Below, in pieces: positions 47,284 through 58,617 of a DNA stretch of 64,000 nt. The DNA lies in NCBI GenBank assembly GCA_025618425.1, contig CM046832.1:65831495-65895494 (forward strand), given 5' to 3'. Each line of letters opens with the position of its first letter. Within the stretch, counting starts at the first letter, position 1. The notes below the pieces were generated by a model. It did no database searches. It had not been told where the DNA came from and worked only from the letters and a program-made list of their open reading frames with translations. The DNA is from Heliocidaris tuberculata (lineage: Eukaryota; Echinodermata; Echinoidea; Camarodonta; Echinometridae). The translations under genes were made by a program, and so were the position numbers.

Positions 47284-47480
47284 CTTTATATGCCTTTTTC
47301 CCCTCTTTTGAAGTTGTGTGAGAATGCAATAAATTACTATTAAGATAATTATAATTAGAAAACTTATGCGGATGAGAAAAGAATTATAATTTGCCTTTAA
47401 GTAAGTAATAACAACTATTTGGTAACACTTTATTTGTTCAACTCGAAAAAAATTGAGTAATTTTTGTGACTAGTTCATGT

Positions 47481-47514
47481 CACTGATCTCTACATGACAT
47501 TGTAGAGATCAGTG
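47481..47514. repeat. perfect 14-bp hairpin
   Basis: CACTGATCTCTACA and its exact complement flank the 6-nt loop TGACAT. The word CACTGATCTCTAC recurs at 45173. Confidence 0.8.
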
Positions 47515-47892
47515 GTTCATTTTACTTGGGTTGATTTCTTAATAGCTCCCTCTGCGACAAAGGCAAGAATTTGATTTTGATTTATTTATTTCTCTTTGTG
47601 ATTTTTTTTCTTCCTTCAAACATATTTTACAAACTGATTACAACATAAAAAACAAATGTTAATACATTATCAAGAGAAGTAATTACACTGTATATAGTTA
47701 ATGTAAATGAATCATAAAGAAGGATTGTCACATAAACAGCGCTTGATGCATGGTGTGACAATCCTTTCATTTTCATTTCTTACACAGGAGATATTTGTGA
47801 CCTTGAAATTTCAAAGGCATTATCTATATAATGTCTCCTAAACATGTGCAAAATATCACGTAATTTTGTTTAAGTCTGCAAAAGGGATGAAG
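47515..47892. other. intergenic DNA, nothing recognised
   Basis: AT-rich; no frames or repeat ends. Confidence 0.45.
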
Positions 47893-48345
47893 CAGTGGTA
47901 TATCTACCGGGAGCAGAGGGGGCATGTGCCCCGGGCGGCTCTTGAAGGGGCGGGGAAAAAAAGGCAAAAGAGATGAAGAAAAGGGGAAGAAAGAAAATTT
48001 ATGGTCGTTGCCATTCAAAGAAATTCAATTGCTAAGTCACTGTATTCCCTTGGAATTTTTTTTCTGAGGGTGAAATACATAAAAAATATCATTTTTGATG
48101 AATGATATAAAAAAAAAAACTGTCGCTCGTCGTTGCTCCCTCACTTATAATATTATATAGTTATCAAATTTGGGCTGACAACCCGGGCTATGTGCAGCAA
48201 AACTCATTTCCACTGCAGTCATTTTTGCTAAACTTTGTTATAAACGCTAATTACTCTGGTTTGCATTTTTGAGCTAAAATGTTTGGGCATGGGGGGTGTT
48301 CATAGTTTCCACCGGGCGCCAGAATACCTAGATACGCCATTACGC
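47893..48345. mobile_element. probable MITE with CAGTGGTATATCTA-type ends
   Basis: Left CAGTGGTATATCTACCGGG and right ACCTAGATACGCCATT are imperfect inverted ends about 450 bp apart. GGGCATGTGCCCCGGG near the left end is a small palindrome. No duplication was confirmed. Confidence 0.4.
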
Positions 48346-50356
48346 CAATGGGAAGAAGTACATGTATTTAAGTATGCCAGATTTGGTTTTGCCGGAGCCC
48401 CTCCCCCGGATCCTCCATTGCTTAAAAGCATAGCAAGTATAACTGTTGGATAAGACCATTTGATAAACTTTTATAAAATTATTATATTCAAGTAAAAATG
48501 TAAAGTAGACCTACGTCATGATCGAATCCATGGCAGAAAGGGGAGGGGCGAAATCATGGGCGAAATGTACCATCATATCCATGCCTGTAAAAATAACTCG
48601 CTATAAAGGATATATCGTAGATAAATAGATTATAGTTAGCAGGATAGGACAGAAACATAATTGTCCAATTTCCACATAACATATATATTGTCAAAAAAGG
48701 CCGCAGAACTTTTTTTGTTAGATGGAGACACGTTTGATGAGCAATTATTTTAATAATTCAAATTCCATGCATTTTGAAAATAACAAATTCATTTCTTAAT
48801 TGTTTCCTATAGTAGTCCATGGGAGCCTGTCCCGAAATAGTCACCCCATTTTACATATGAGATTTGACCCCTTAAAGTTATTTAGACTATCCATGTCATT
48901 CGCAAAAAGCTTATCAGCTCGAACGAAGCCGCCAGGTTTGGCCCCCATAGCCCCCAAAAGGGGTCCCAAAGTCGGGTCGATTTCAACTCATCTAACATAA
49001 TTATGCGCCAAACTTTGTCAGACTGTGTCAGTGTATGACTATAGTAATACATTACCAAAACGCAAAAACTGACAAAATTTTCTATCGGGATGGGTTGTCA
49101 GACCGCCCCTAAAAATTGGGGCAAATTTTTCCCCTTAAGGTTCATGGACCAAATTGTGTCAGAAGGAAGAGGTATGGGTGCACATTACAAAAATATAAAA
49201 ACTGACAAAAATTTCCATCGGAAAGGGGGTGTTACACGCCTTGAAAAAACACCAAAGTGCCCCTAAACCTAGCTTTGCTGCCCAAAATGCTCTGGATGTA
49301 GAGAAAACCTATCTCATTCAATTCATGTCAAATTTACATAGTACAATATTGAGTAGGGTAAGTTTCTTGGGTTGAAATTTGGTGTCAAATAATCATTTCA
49401 ATAATAATTTATTAAATTGTGAAAATTGTATTGCTTTCTCAAAAGTGCAGTCAATTGATATTGTGAGGATTAATAAAAAAATAAATAAATAAAAAAGGAA
49501 ATATGGGGAAATGGAAGTGAAAAGAAAATGATGGGAGCCCCTTCCGCATTGTATAAGTTTGAGTTATTCCTTGGATCATAAAAGCAAGCACCGGATCGAG
49601 TTTTAATGTCTATGGCCGGCCGGCCGGACCAATACGCGCGCGTGTACGCACGCATAACTCCTTGATATACAATATCGATATGGCGCTACGCGCGCGCGCA
49701 CGACGTACGGTAAGCCATGAGAAAAGCACGTCCAGGCGCCAGGCCAGGCGTCTAAAATGACAGATTTGCTACAACCTTATTTCTTTAGAATGTTCATGCT
49801 GAAATACCTGTAGTCTGCTTATGGATTTTTCTACCAGCAATCACCCAGGACTACTATAGTCCAGCGTTTCATCTCAATAAATACGGTACATGGACCGTGA
49901 GCAGACGTGAAGCGGGCACAGGAAAGCACGCGTAACGTTAGACATGGACAATACCGGTACGGCAGCTGGAGTGAGTTCTTGGGGGAATCTCCGGCATTAA
50001 TTGCGGACCAACTGCTCTGCCGTCTGCAGACGAAAGATCGTCATTGCAAGAATATTTGGATGGACATTAATCTACCGGCAACATTATCAACCAGCTTCTG
50101 TCGGGTAATCTAAAACTTAAACTAAGATACCGGTAGGATGGGGGGGTTGTGTGACGTGTGTCCGGACACTTCACAAAAAACTTACCAGGCCAAGTAACAG
50201 TAAAATCAGTGAATATTTGCAATTCACATGATTTTCAACCTATCCTGTGAAAGATTTATGACCATTTGCATGAAAAGTTGTTTGATTTACCGTTTGAAAA
50301 TGACCTGTGCGGATAACCAACCTGTCTGGACACACAACGTCTGGGTATAGCCACAG
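48346..50356. other. intergenic DNA with diverged dispersed repeat
   Basis: Segment 48830-49270 resembles 34180-34360 (TGTCAGAAGGAAGAGGTATGG and GACAAAATTT words). CpG-rich alternating CGCG patches lie at 49610-49720. No gene recognised. Confidence 0.4.
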
Positions 50357-50704
50357 CACAGGGGGTCGGGCTAACTCGGCACTAGGGCCTAGATCTAGAC
50401 TTCTAGGGCGAACTTGGCACTGCGCGGTGACTATGTTTCAAGAGTTGAAGTCCACGCTACGCACCGTACCCTTTTTTAACCTTAAATTTCATGTTTTGTA
50501 TAATTTTACTTCTTGAAATTTTCAACATTACTTCTTTGATAATCATTTTACACAATGATATCAAATAATTTGAATTTAAGTGTTTTGAAATGTGTAATTA
50601 ATGCGAAATTCAACAAGTGTTTGCAATCAATTTAACTCTCTGGGCTCACTCAGCTGCGATTTTCCGCCAAGGCCGAGTTTGCCCTAGTGCCGAGTTAGCC
50701 CGGG
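50357..50704. mobile_element. inverted-repeat element K, copy 1
   Basis: Ends GGGCTAACTCGGCACTAGGG / CCCTAGTGCCGAGTTAGCCC are perfect inverted 20-mers. The shared flank TAGCCACAG at 50347 and 50705 suggests an 8-9-bp duplication. The interior is AT-rich and partly palindromic. Confidence 0.72.
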
Positions 50705-50879
50705 TCCTAGCCACAGGCTTGATGTTTTATTAAAAGGCAGCTGGTGTATACAGCCACATGCCACACCCGGCCAGAGGATACAGCCACACGGCACACGCGA
50801 CACTTAGAATCTGCACAGCGCACCAGCACATAGCAAGTGCATAGCACAAGGGATGTGTATATTTATGCCACGGTATATG

Positions 50880-51056
50880 TTGCAAAACTTCATCATGAAG
50901 GTTTTATCTCTTGAAATTCACTGACATACAAACAATAATAATATTTTTACTTCAGTGTCATCAGATGACATTGAAGTAAAAATATTGTTTGTATATTTTT
51001 CTATGTTGACCAGTGAATTCCAAGAGATAAAACCTTCATGATGAAGTTTAGCAAGT
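50880..51056. mobile_element. 177-bp hairpin element
   Basis: TTGCAAAACTTCATCATGAA...CAGTGAATT pairs with the reverse sequence ending TTTAGCAA, around a centre near 50968 (TTCAGTGTCATCAGATGACATTGAA-type). Confidence 0.8.
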
Positions 51057-51059
51057 ACT

Positions 51060-51888
51060 GTTGCATGAATATAGGGGGTCAGGCTAACTCGGCACTAGGG
51101 CGAACTCGGCACTAAGGGAAAAGTGAGGCCGAGTTAGCCCGGAGGGTTTAAATCGATCATGAAATACCAATGTGTAAAGTTTTGTTGTGATTTCTAGCTA
51201 AGAATACATTTATTAACCCTTCTTTTTGATAGAATTGTATGAAATACTCAGTTAGATGATAATCTTGCAATTTTCTTGATGTAACATAATGTAAAAGTGA
51301 CATTTTAGACAGTTTAATCACACGACACAGCTCGCAATCGCCGTGCGTAGCGTGCACTGTGTTTGCATGGACTCGGAGCACATTTTGCAAAACCTCAGTC
51401 GGTAAAAAAATGTTATCCATCAAGAATTTATGGAAGTAATATAATATAATGAAATGAATGGTTGTTAGTTTCAGTTTATGTTTGAGACATGATTAATATC
51501 TACGGAATTTTGCAGTCATTCATTCATCAAAATATATATATCTCCAGATACGAGTCCGAGTACCAAACCCAGTCACTGAGTCAGTGAGTGCAACGCACGG
51601 CGATTGCGAATGCGAGCTGTGAATTGTGAATAAACTGCCTAAAATGTCACTTTGATATGATATTAGCTCAAGAAAATTGCAAGATTTTATCTTCAAAATA
51701 AGTATTTCATACAATTCTATCAAAAGAAAGGTTAAAAACGTAGTCTTAGCTAGTATTTAGTAATCAAAAGGAAACCTTACGGATTGGTATTTCATGATCG
51801 ATTCAACCTCTCCGGGCTAACTCGGCCTCGAATTTCCGGTAGGGCCGACTTCGCCCTAGTGCCGAGTTAGCCCGCATTCGAATATAGA
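51060..51888. mobile_element. inverted-repeat element K, copy 2, with long palindromic arms
   Basis: Ends GGCTAACTCGGCACTAGGGC and the reverse at about 51853-51873. The octamer GAATATAG at 51061 and 51890 flanks it. The arms (about 51070-51400 and 51545-51873) pair extensively (for example AAATACCAAT, GAATTGTATGAAATACT, TTGCAATTTTCTTGA, CGCAATCGCCGTGCG). Ends starting GGG with an 8-9-bp duplication would fit Merlin or Mutator better than hAT, but no transposase is available to decide. Confidence 0.78.
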
Positions 51889-52085
51889 CATCGCTTGTGC
51901 TATGCACACCGCTGCGCAGAGTCTAAGTGTTGCAGAGAATTTTAGACACGTGTGGCTGTATCCTCACGCCGGGCGGTGGATACAGCAACACGCATGTGGC
52001 TGTATGGTAGAGGCACACGCGTGTGGCTGTACATGTATACTCTGCCTTTATAAAAATTTGACATTGAACATCAAGCAACTCAGGG

Positions 52086-53273
52086 GCAGCAATCTCCCGT
52101 ACGGAGAGACAAACAAAAAAATAAGTTTGCAAGATTCATCCATTTCCATGTACGGTGAACCTTGCAAACCACCTTTTGAGTATACATGCTAAAATCTTCC
52201 TCTTTCAGCTCATCTGACCACTTCAACAATCGGATCCGGAGAAACATGAAAAAAATACAATTTATGGCGACATCGATATGGATTTACGTGTAGCTATTCA
52301 AGTGTAGCTTTCGCTGTGCGATTAGCATCACAAAGACGGCGAGATCAGCAAAGAATGTGCGCTCTAGATGAACGGAGTACAAGGCAGTGCAACGCTGAGT
52401 GGTTCCGACGCGGCAAGCTGAATTTAATTGTGCTAATATCTCGCACACGATATGCTGTCTGCGGCGGTGCAAGATATTACCACAAATAAATTTAGCATGC
52501 CACTGCCTTATTATTGTATGAATTACATGTTTATAGGTTAACTTTTCTGTGGTGGGGTATTATAGTTGCTCCAAAATGTGTAATTTTTTTTTATAAGAGA
52601 GTAGCCAATAGGATAGAAAATCTTTCAAACTCAACATCAAGTCTATGCTACTCTAGTAGACTAGTAGACTCAGAAATGTCTTTGACTCATGAACCCAATT
52701 TTAAGATCCATCTGATTCTAATGTTACAGATAGGATGTCAAGACATCGGGGTTGTGCATCTGTGTTTTGATGTATTGATTACAAGCAACGCACCCGCAAG
52801 TCGCAATGTCTACATTATTGCAAACTTGAGCAAGAAACATTGTTCAGATTTCAGATTTAAACAAAAGAAATACCCTGGCTTTGTCTTTAGTAATTTCTGT
52901 TCATTTATTATCATATTGTAGTAGACTTCCTGTGGATTGTGGGATAATTTGTTTGCTTGAAACACCAACTTGAGTTTGGTTACTTTGGTACATATATACA
53001 TGTACATGTATGTATGTGTTCTGTATTTGCCTATAAGCCAGTTTGTCATAAGAGCCTGATCGCGTAGTCACGGACGGACATTTAACAAATTTTGAAATTT
53101 TGAAGGCCTGTCAAAAAAAGGTATTTAATTGAAGAGAGCTATTTTATGTTACACTGTGAAAGGCATCACTGAAGGAGTTGAAATTTGATAAAATTTGATT
53201 GCCATGGTAAACTGCTAAAATTATAATCCATAAAATATTCAGTGTCACAGACAGACAAAATGCCTACTCTTAA
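52086..53273. other. intergenic DNA, no gene recognised
   Basis: The longest frame (52514-52921, 135 codons) has no known motif. GAGCCTGATCG at 53054 is mirrored by CGATCAGGCTC at 53785, just outside element C. Confidence 0.4.
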
Positions 53274-53784
53274 AGGGGGTACCCAATGCTGAAACAATGT
53301 TAGTTCATTTAAAAGTTCATGATTTTATTAGCAGAAAATCATCTGCCTTAAGTTTTTTTAAAATTCGTGTTGCCAGAAAAATCCCCGAAATATGGTAAGA
53401 CTTCAGGATATTTTGGCCCCTCAGCTGTGTCCCAATTTCAGCTAGGTAACCACAATGACGTCAAAGTGGTTACCCAGGTTCGCGTATTGCAGATGTGTTG
53501 CGCGCTAGACTGTACAAAATGCATTACACCTTGCGCGCATTTTGCTATAATTGCGCGACAAGGTAACCACTTTGACGTCATTGTGGTTACCTACATGTAG
53601 CTGAAATTGGGACACAGCTGAGGGGCCAAAATATCCTGAAATCTTACCATATTTCGGGAATTTTCTGGCAACATGAATTTTTAAAAAAATTTTAAAAAAA
53701 ATTTAAGGCAGATGATTTTCTTCTAATAAAATCATGATCTTTTAAATGAACTAACATTGTTTCAGCATTGGGTACCCCCTTTAA
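53270..53784. mobile_element. TTAA-flanked foldback element C
   Basis: The element at 53274-53780 has ends AGGGGGTACCCAATGC / GCATTGGGTACCCCCT between TTAA sites. The arms pair along almost the whole length about a centre near 53527. GGTAACCACAATGACGTCAA and its complement flank a CG-rich central loop (TTGCGCGC words). Confidence 0.9.
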
Positions 53785-55081
53785 CCGATCAGGCTCATTA
53801 GTACATGTAGATGATACAGTGTACATGTACATGTACATCTGTTTTGTTTTGGTTTAACAACTAAAGTCACATTGGTGTGTACACTCTTTGACAGCCTACT
53901 TTTCTACTTGGTTCAAAAAAACTGAAAAGACCTTTCTATACGCATGTGCATGTTGTAAGTACAAACTGGCTTATTGTTTGAAGTCACGTACATGTAGTAT
54001 ACATGTCGCAGTCTAGTGAACTACAGTACATACATGTATAGGTTATCCCAGGTAACCTCATACACTTATCCCCCATTATTTCACTCATAGGCTCATAGAT
54101 AATGTATATGTGGGACTATGCAGAAAAATCAGAGCAGTCAGTGCTGCACTAGTAAAAAAAATTGAAGCACCAAAATTAATGTAAAAAGAAGGATTTAATT
54201 TTCTTACATTTTTCAGATGACTTGATTCTAGCTCTTTTAAAATTTACTCTCCTAATACTGCTACAAATTTAAGGATCTGAGATAAAAATGAATTATTTAA
54301 ATGCTCATTTTCCTGCCCTCTAGAATGGTCTCCTCAGTAGAAAGTCCCCCAGGTATAGCTGTATAAGTTATCTTCTAGATAACCTTGTAAATGTATGAGT
54401 CATGAGTGCCAAGAAGCACAATTCCATCAACAATGCTGCAGAACCTCAAGCTTTCAAACTCATGCTTCCCTATTGTCATGTCATCTGCTCATCGAACCAA
54501 CTCCCTTCCACTGTGACAAAAGCTATTTCTCTAGAACAGTTTTGGCTGGTTGGCATTTAACTCTATGCCAGGGCTACATGTACCTGTAGTTGAAGAAGGA
54601 GCTGATTTTAGTAGCTTTTTACTATTTAGTACAGAATGGCACATTAGTTCATAATGCTGCACAAAAGTTCAATACTCTACCCACAGGACTGTACTCCCAT
54701 TTGAAGAAGGAGAAGAAGAAGATGTAATATTGTGATCCTGACGTAGTAAATCTTTTCAATAAGACTAAGACAGAAAACAAAATAGTTTTTTAGAATGCTT
54801 GCATTTCAACTTACAGGTTTACATAAATATACAACTAACATGTTATTGCAGTTTGAAACTATGACATGGTTTTTATTGCCCATCAATTCAAAAGAAAGAT
54901 AAGTTGTCTATGCATGGAGTAAGTTTTTGGTTTAGTCGCCCATACTGTGGTCATAAGCTACATATACGTACATGTACTTCTATGTGGGGCTAGTGTAGCA
55001 ATTTGTTTTTTGCTACACCAGTACCAAAATCAATGTAAGTTGGAGACTGAATTTAAGACATAGCATTGTTGCATGACTTGC
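53785..55081. other. intergenic DNA, nothing recognised
   Basis: AT-rich with several TACATGTA words; no frames with family resemblance. Confidence 0.45.
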
Positions 55082-56539
55082 TTAAAGGGTGACTAAATTA
55101 GAGAGAAAAAAGGTGCTGTTTCCTTGTATTTTTGCATTCAAATCACGAATCTGGCAATTGATTGTCAAAATTATGTCTCGTTTTGGCGAAAAAGGGGGAA
55201 AAGTAGAGGTTTGGGGACCGTTCCTTAAAACTCGTGAGCTGATTGGCTAATTGACGTCACACCCCCAAGTGATGTATGAAGAGTAAGAGGCACAAGATCT
55301 GGAGGCTGCGGCAATGTAACATTGTACACACAATGCGGTATTTGACCCCTCTGTTCAACAGACAATTTATGAAAAAGGGAAATTAATCAATACAGTCTAA
55401 GGAGTGAATAATCATTATCAATATATTTTCTTTAAGATCAGTGAACACTTTGCCCAAATATACAGCTCTTGTTTTGTTTTTATAACTTTTCTTTGAACAA
55501 TGTTCTCATCCATCTGAGCTTGCCGAACGATAGTTTTGCATTGGTCTTAAACGCGTACACAGCCGTTTTATGCGTCTGTGCAATGTACTACACATCTTTA
55601 GTACGGCAACTATGTTCCCTCTCGTACTAAGCGACTGGTGAACGATTTTTTTTGGTTTGTTTTTTACTCTCGCCTTTTTTTACTTCGCTTTACATGTACT
55701 ACGGTAGTACTGACTTAGATTTTTGGCTGAATTCTTCGAGTAACTTAGAGAGATGGATAGTGATCGCGAGTCCGATTTGGAGGACTTTTTTGAGCCAGAT
55801 ACGAACTCTGATTTATCAGATGATTTATCGATCCCGAAAGAGAAAAAGCTCGAGTGCAGTGGCAAGGGGAATTCGACCATTATGTTTGAACCCCTCGCAG
55901 AAGACGCGCCAGGGCATGGTGAAGGGGTCGCGGGGGAAGGGGCCGCGGGTGAAGCTGCTGCAGCTGCTGGAGAAGAAAAGTGATCACTGCAAATTGTACT
56001 CCATGCACTAGGCCCTTGCCACTCACTGCCCGCGTGAGCATACCTTTGCGACCCACAATTTCCGTAGATTTTCATCTTTAGGAAAATGATGTACGTAGGC
56101 TTACATCATCTTTAGGGGTCTTGCTACAGCCCGCAACTATACACCGATTTGGCATTATTGATGAAATTGTGTCCCAAAATTGTGTTATTGTGAGGAATTA
56201 AACACACGAAAATATGCGATGCAAATGGTCGATGCGGTGAATGTCATGCTCGGCACCGGGCTGGGCCTGCCGGGGCCTGCGGGCGCGCACGGTATATAGG
56301 TTGGTGGAATATTTTCCCTTACTTCTCGTACGTCACAGATCACGTGATCATGATGTCACTCGATGGGTTTTTTTAGGGGCGGGGCTTATGACTGTGTAAA
56401 TCAGCAAAAATGTACTTTTCAAATGATTATGAAATACGACTGAATGCATAAAAAAGTGTGTGATAGATATTTTTTGGCTCCTGATGACTCCTTCCTACAA
56501 AAAATGGGCAATTAATTTTTTATTTTAGTCACCCTTTAA
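55082..56539. mobile_element. TTAA-flanked element D with a small ORF
   Basis: The element at 55086-56535 has ends AGGGTGACTAAA / TTTAGTCACCCT between TTAA sites. Unlike A-C it is not a palindrome: the interior is unique and CpG-rich around 55540-56350. It carries one plausible coding frame (55753-55983). TTAA targets with AGG termini suggest a Kolobok- or piggyBac-related family. Confidence 0.8.
55753..55983 (+). CDS. small acidic protein of unknown function inside element D
   Basis: 76 codons with an ATG start. The protein begins M-D-S-D-R-E-S-D-L-E-D-F-F-E-P and is strongly acidic for 35 residues. A K-rich patch (P-K-E-K-K) and M-F-E-P-L-A-E-D follow, and it ends in a Gly/Ala/Glu-rich tail. 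There is no catalytic motif. Acidic N termini followed by F-E-P-L occur in the multi-copy 'P2X7-like' proteins of marine invertebrates, but the diagnostic Cys-rich domain is not visible. This is a weak resemblance only. A cryptic donor (AAAA|GTGATC) overlaps the stop, so it may be a first exon. It could also be non-coding. Confidence 0.35.
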   Translation: MDSDRESDLEDFFEPDTNSDLSDDLSIPKEKKLECSGKGNSTIMFEPLAEDAPGHGEGVAGEGAAGEAAAAAGEEK

Positions 56540-57368
56540 GGTTTTTTCCCAAAATGCTTTGCTACAATGCTTTTTTAGTTCTATAGTTCTATTAGAAAGG
56601 GCAATTCATTACTTTAAAAAATCTAACTTTAGTAATATTTTCTTGAACTACTTTCTTCTGACGAACATGCCATCGAGGTTAGATTTCCAGCATTGAAAAA
56701 CAAGCCACCATTATATCAATGGGTTGTTATATTTTAGTTGTAATCACTGAAAGGTCATTAGTTCTCATGCATTAAAACTCTGAGCACAGTATGAAAGTTT
56801 CACAGAAAAGAAATCTTTTAATACTACGGTACTTAAAAGTCTAATTTTTAATGAAATTTTTCTGAAGCATGGATAATGCCAGCTGTATCTGCATGTACAT
56901 TTGTTATTCTGATACTAAACTGAATAATAGGCCACTCATGGTGGAAATAGTACATTATTTTGTATTGTTACTTGATGCTCATTCTCTTGTAAACCGAAAA
57001 ATGCCTGTGAAGGTGGATCTTATTAGATCTTGATTATAAGGGAAAGCTGATACAAGATTTCAATGGCAGATGACCCATATTACTTTTTCACTTAGAGTGA
57101 TGTCATTAATGTGGTGCAGCTCCTTTTCTTTGTAATTTTTTTGATTTCCTTTCATCTTGAAATGTGAAAATCTGGTCCAAACTTAAATATACTGCAGATG
57201 CTGCTGCTCATTGAAAGTATTTACCTGTTTATAAATATTTTACTTGATTCGATTGTAATGCTTTTCTCCTACTACTCTTTAGATTCACATTTAGTAAGTA
57301 ACCTAGTACGTACATGTACACTGTATGTTGTCATTAGATAGCTGTCTTTTGTTTTGTTTTTTTAACAC
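56540..57368. other. intergenic DNA, nothing recognised
   Basis: AT-rich; no element ends or frames. Confidence 0.45.
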
Positions 57369-57696
57369 GATAGACCAGTTAGCACATGTCCCAAATGACC
57401 CCGAATATCCACAGATCTCAGTAAAACATGGAGAAGTCCCTCTTTGTACATTTTGAAATAATCACTCCTACAGCGATGAAGGTGCTTCATAGGAGCCATA
57501 AATAGCCTTTGTTTCCCCCTTTCAAAGAATACTTCCACCTGTGTATCATGGAGTGCACTGCTTGTGCATAAATGAATAATGATTAAATAACTTTCATGAG
57601 CACGTGTCCAGTATTTTGTCTCTGTGTATTTCACAATTTGGTCTGCAATGACCTTTATCTGCTCATGCGCAGACTGTAACCATGAACTGGCTTATT
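57369..57696. mobile_element. MITE family F, copy 2
   Basis: Reverse-oriented relative of 17947-18300, sharing long blocks such as CCCCGAATATCCACAGATCT. The right end is TAACCATGAACTGG; the left end GACCAGTT has lost the CATGGTTA part of the inverted repeat. Confidence 0.75.
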
Positions 57697-58204
57697 ATCA
57701 TTGAAATATACTTGAAAATTGACATTTACTTATTTTCTGTATCTTTGTCATTTGATTCATTTCTGTATCTTTTGAAAGAAAGAGTAGCTGATTGATGATG
57801 AAAGTTTAATGCTTGAAACAGTATGTGAATATAATTGAATTGGGAGGTATACAGTATGTAAGCCCTGTGCCGATATGTAATTACTGTAGTTAAAGTCTGA
57901 TTGTCTAGTTCTTTGCAAGGTAATTTTACCTGTGAAATTACCGGTACTATTTTTCATTCATTACATCCTGTTATAGGAAACAATAGATTTGTTTACTTTA
58001 GAACCACATGTATGATGTACCTGAACTTCAATGAAATTAAGACCTGGGAAATGTAAAAAATATAGTACCAGTTAGTACATAGCATATAGATGTAGAGTGT
58101 GATCCCAAATGCAAACACGTTTCAATTGCTGTTGCTGCTTGGTTTGTGATCCCCTAGGCTATTTCATTGTGCTTTATTCATTCCCATTCTTTATTCTTTT
58201 GCAG
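57697..58204. other. region upstream of TLNRD1, promoter not identified
   Basis: AT-rich; it ends in a good pyrimidine tract and GCAG acceptor at 58201-58204. The TLNRD1 promoter and first exon must be further upstream. Confidence 0.45.
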
Positions 58205-58336
58205 GTCCTACTACTTAAGTTTCTTGAGTTCAGTTTGGGACAACCTTTGCCACCCCAGCTTCTGACTCATGGATCATAATGGACTGTGCCAGAGTGTGAA
58301 CCAGTCATTTTGTTATGGGACACACCTCAAAGTAAA
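58205..58336 (+). other. probable 5' UTR exon of TLNRD1
   Basis: 132 nt between a strong acceptor (TTCTTTTGCAG) and a consensus donor (AAA|GTAAGT). It contains an ATG at 58268 that stays open to the donor. The next acceptor is uncertain (candidates at 58572 and 58590), so whether this exon adds coding residues is unknown. TLNRD1 has an intronless coding region in vertebrates, so UTR is the simpler reading. Confidence 0.5.
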
Positions 58337-58617
58337 GTAAGTTCTTTCCAAATCATTCTGGCTTGTCAACAGTGAGGAAGAAGTTGAGGCATGTTAGAGG
58401 AATAGATGTTGGTACTTTCACCTGTTTTTTTCTGCAAATACGGTATAACGTATTTATGAATGATGAAGAGTATCGATCGTTGTGACTATTGGATAAATCT
58501 TCAAGTGATATCAGGAAGAGAAACTGCAAGTCAGACAAGTAATGGCTCATTTGCACATTTATCAAAATGCAGTGAATGCCTGAATGTAGTTTCATCCAAA
58601 ATTGCGAAGTCTGTATT

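Larger units (their letters stand above)
50715..52085. repeat. diverged large inverted repeat enclosing K copy 2
   Basis: The left arm (about 50715-50870) and right arm (about 51890-52085) are reverse-complementary with substitutions. They share GCTTGATGTT, AAAGGCAG, GTATACAGCCACA, GAGGATACAGCCACACG, CACTTAGA and GCATAGCACAAG. A hairpin and element K copy 2 have been inserted between the arms. Confidence 0.75.

Noticed and set aside
52514..52921. 135-codon frame
   Set aside because: Hydrophobic low-information sequence, no motif, AT-rich, no splice context; the length is possible by chance in AT-rich DNA of this size.
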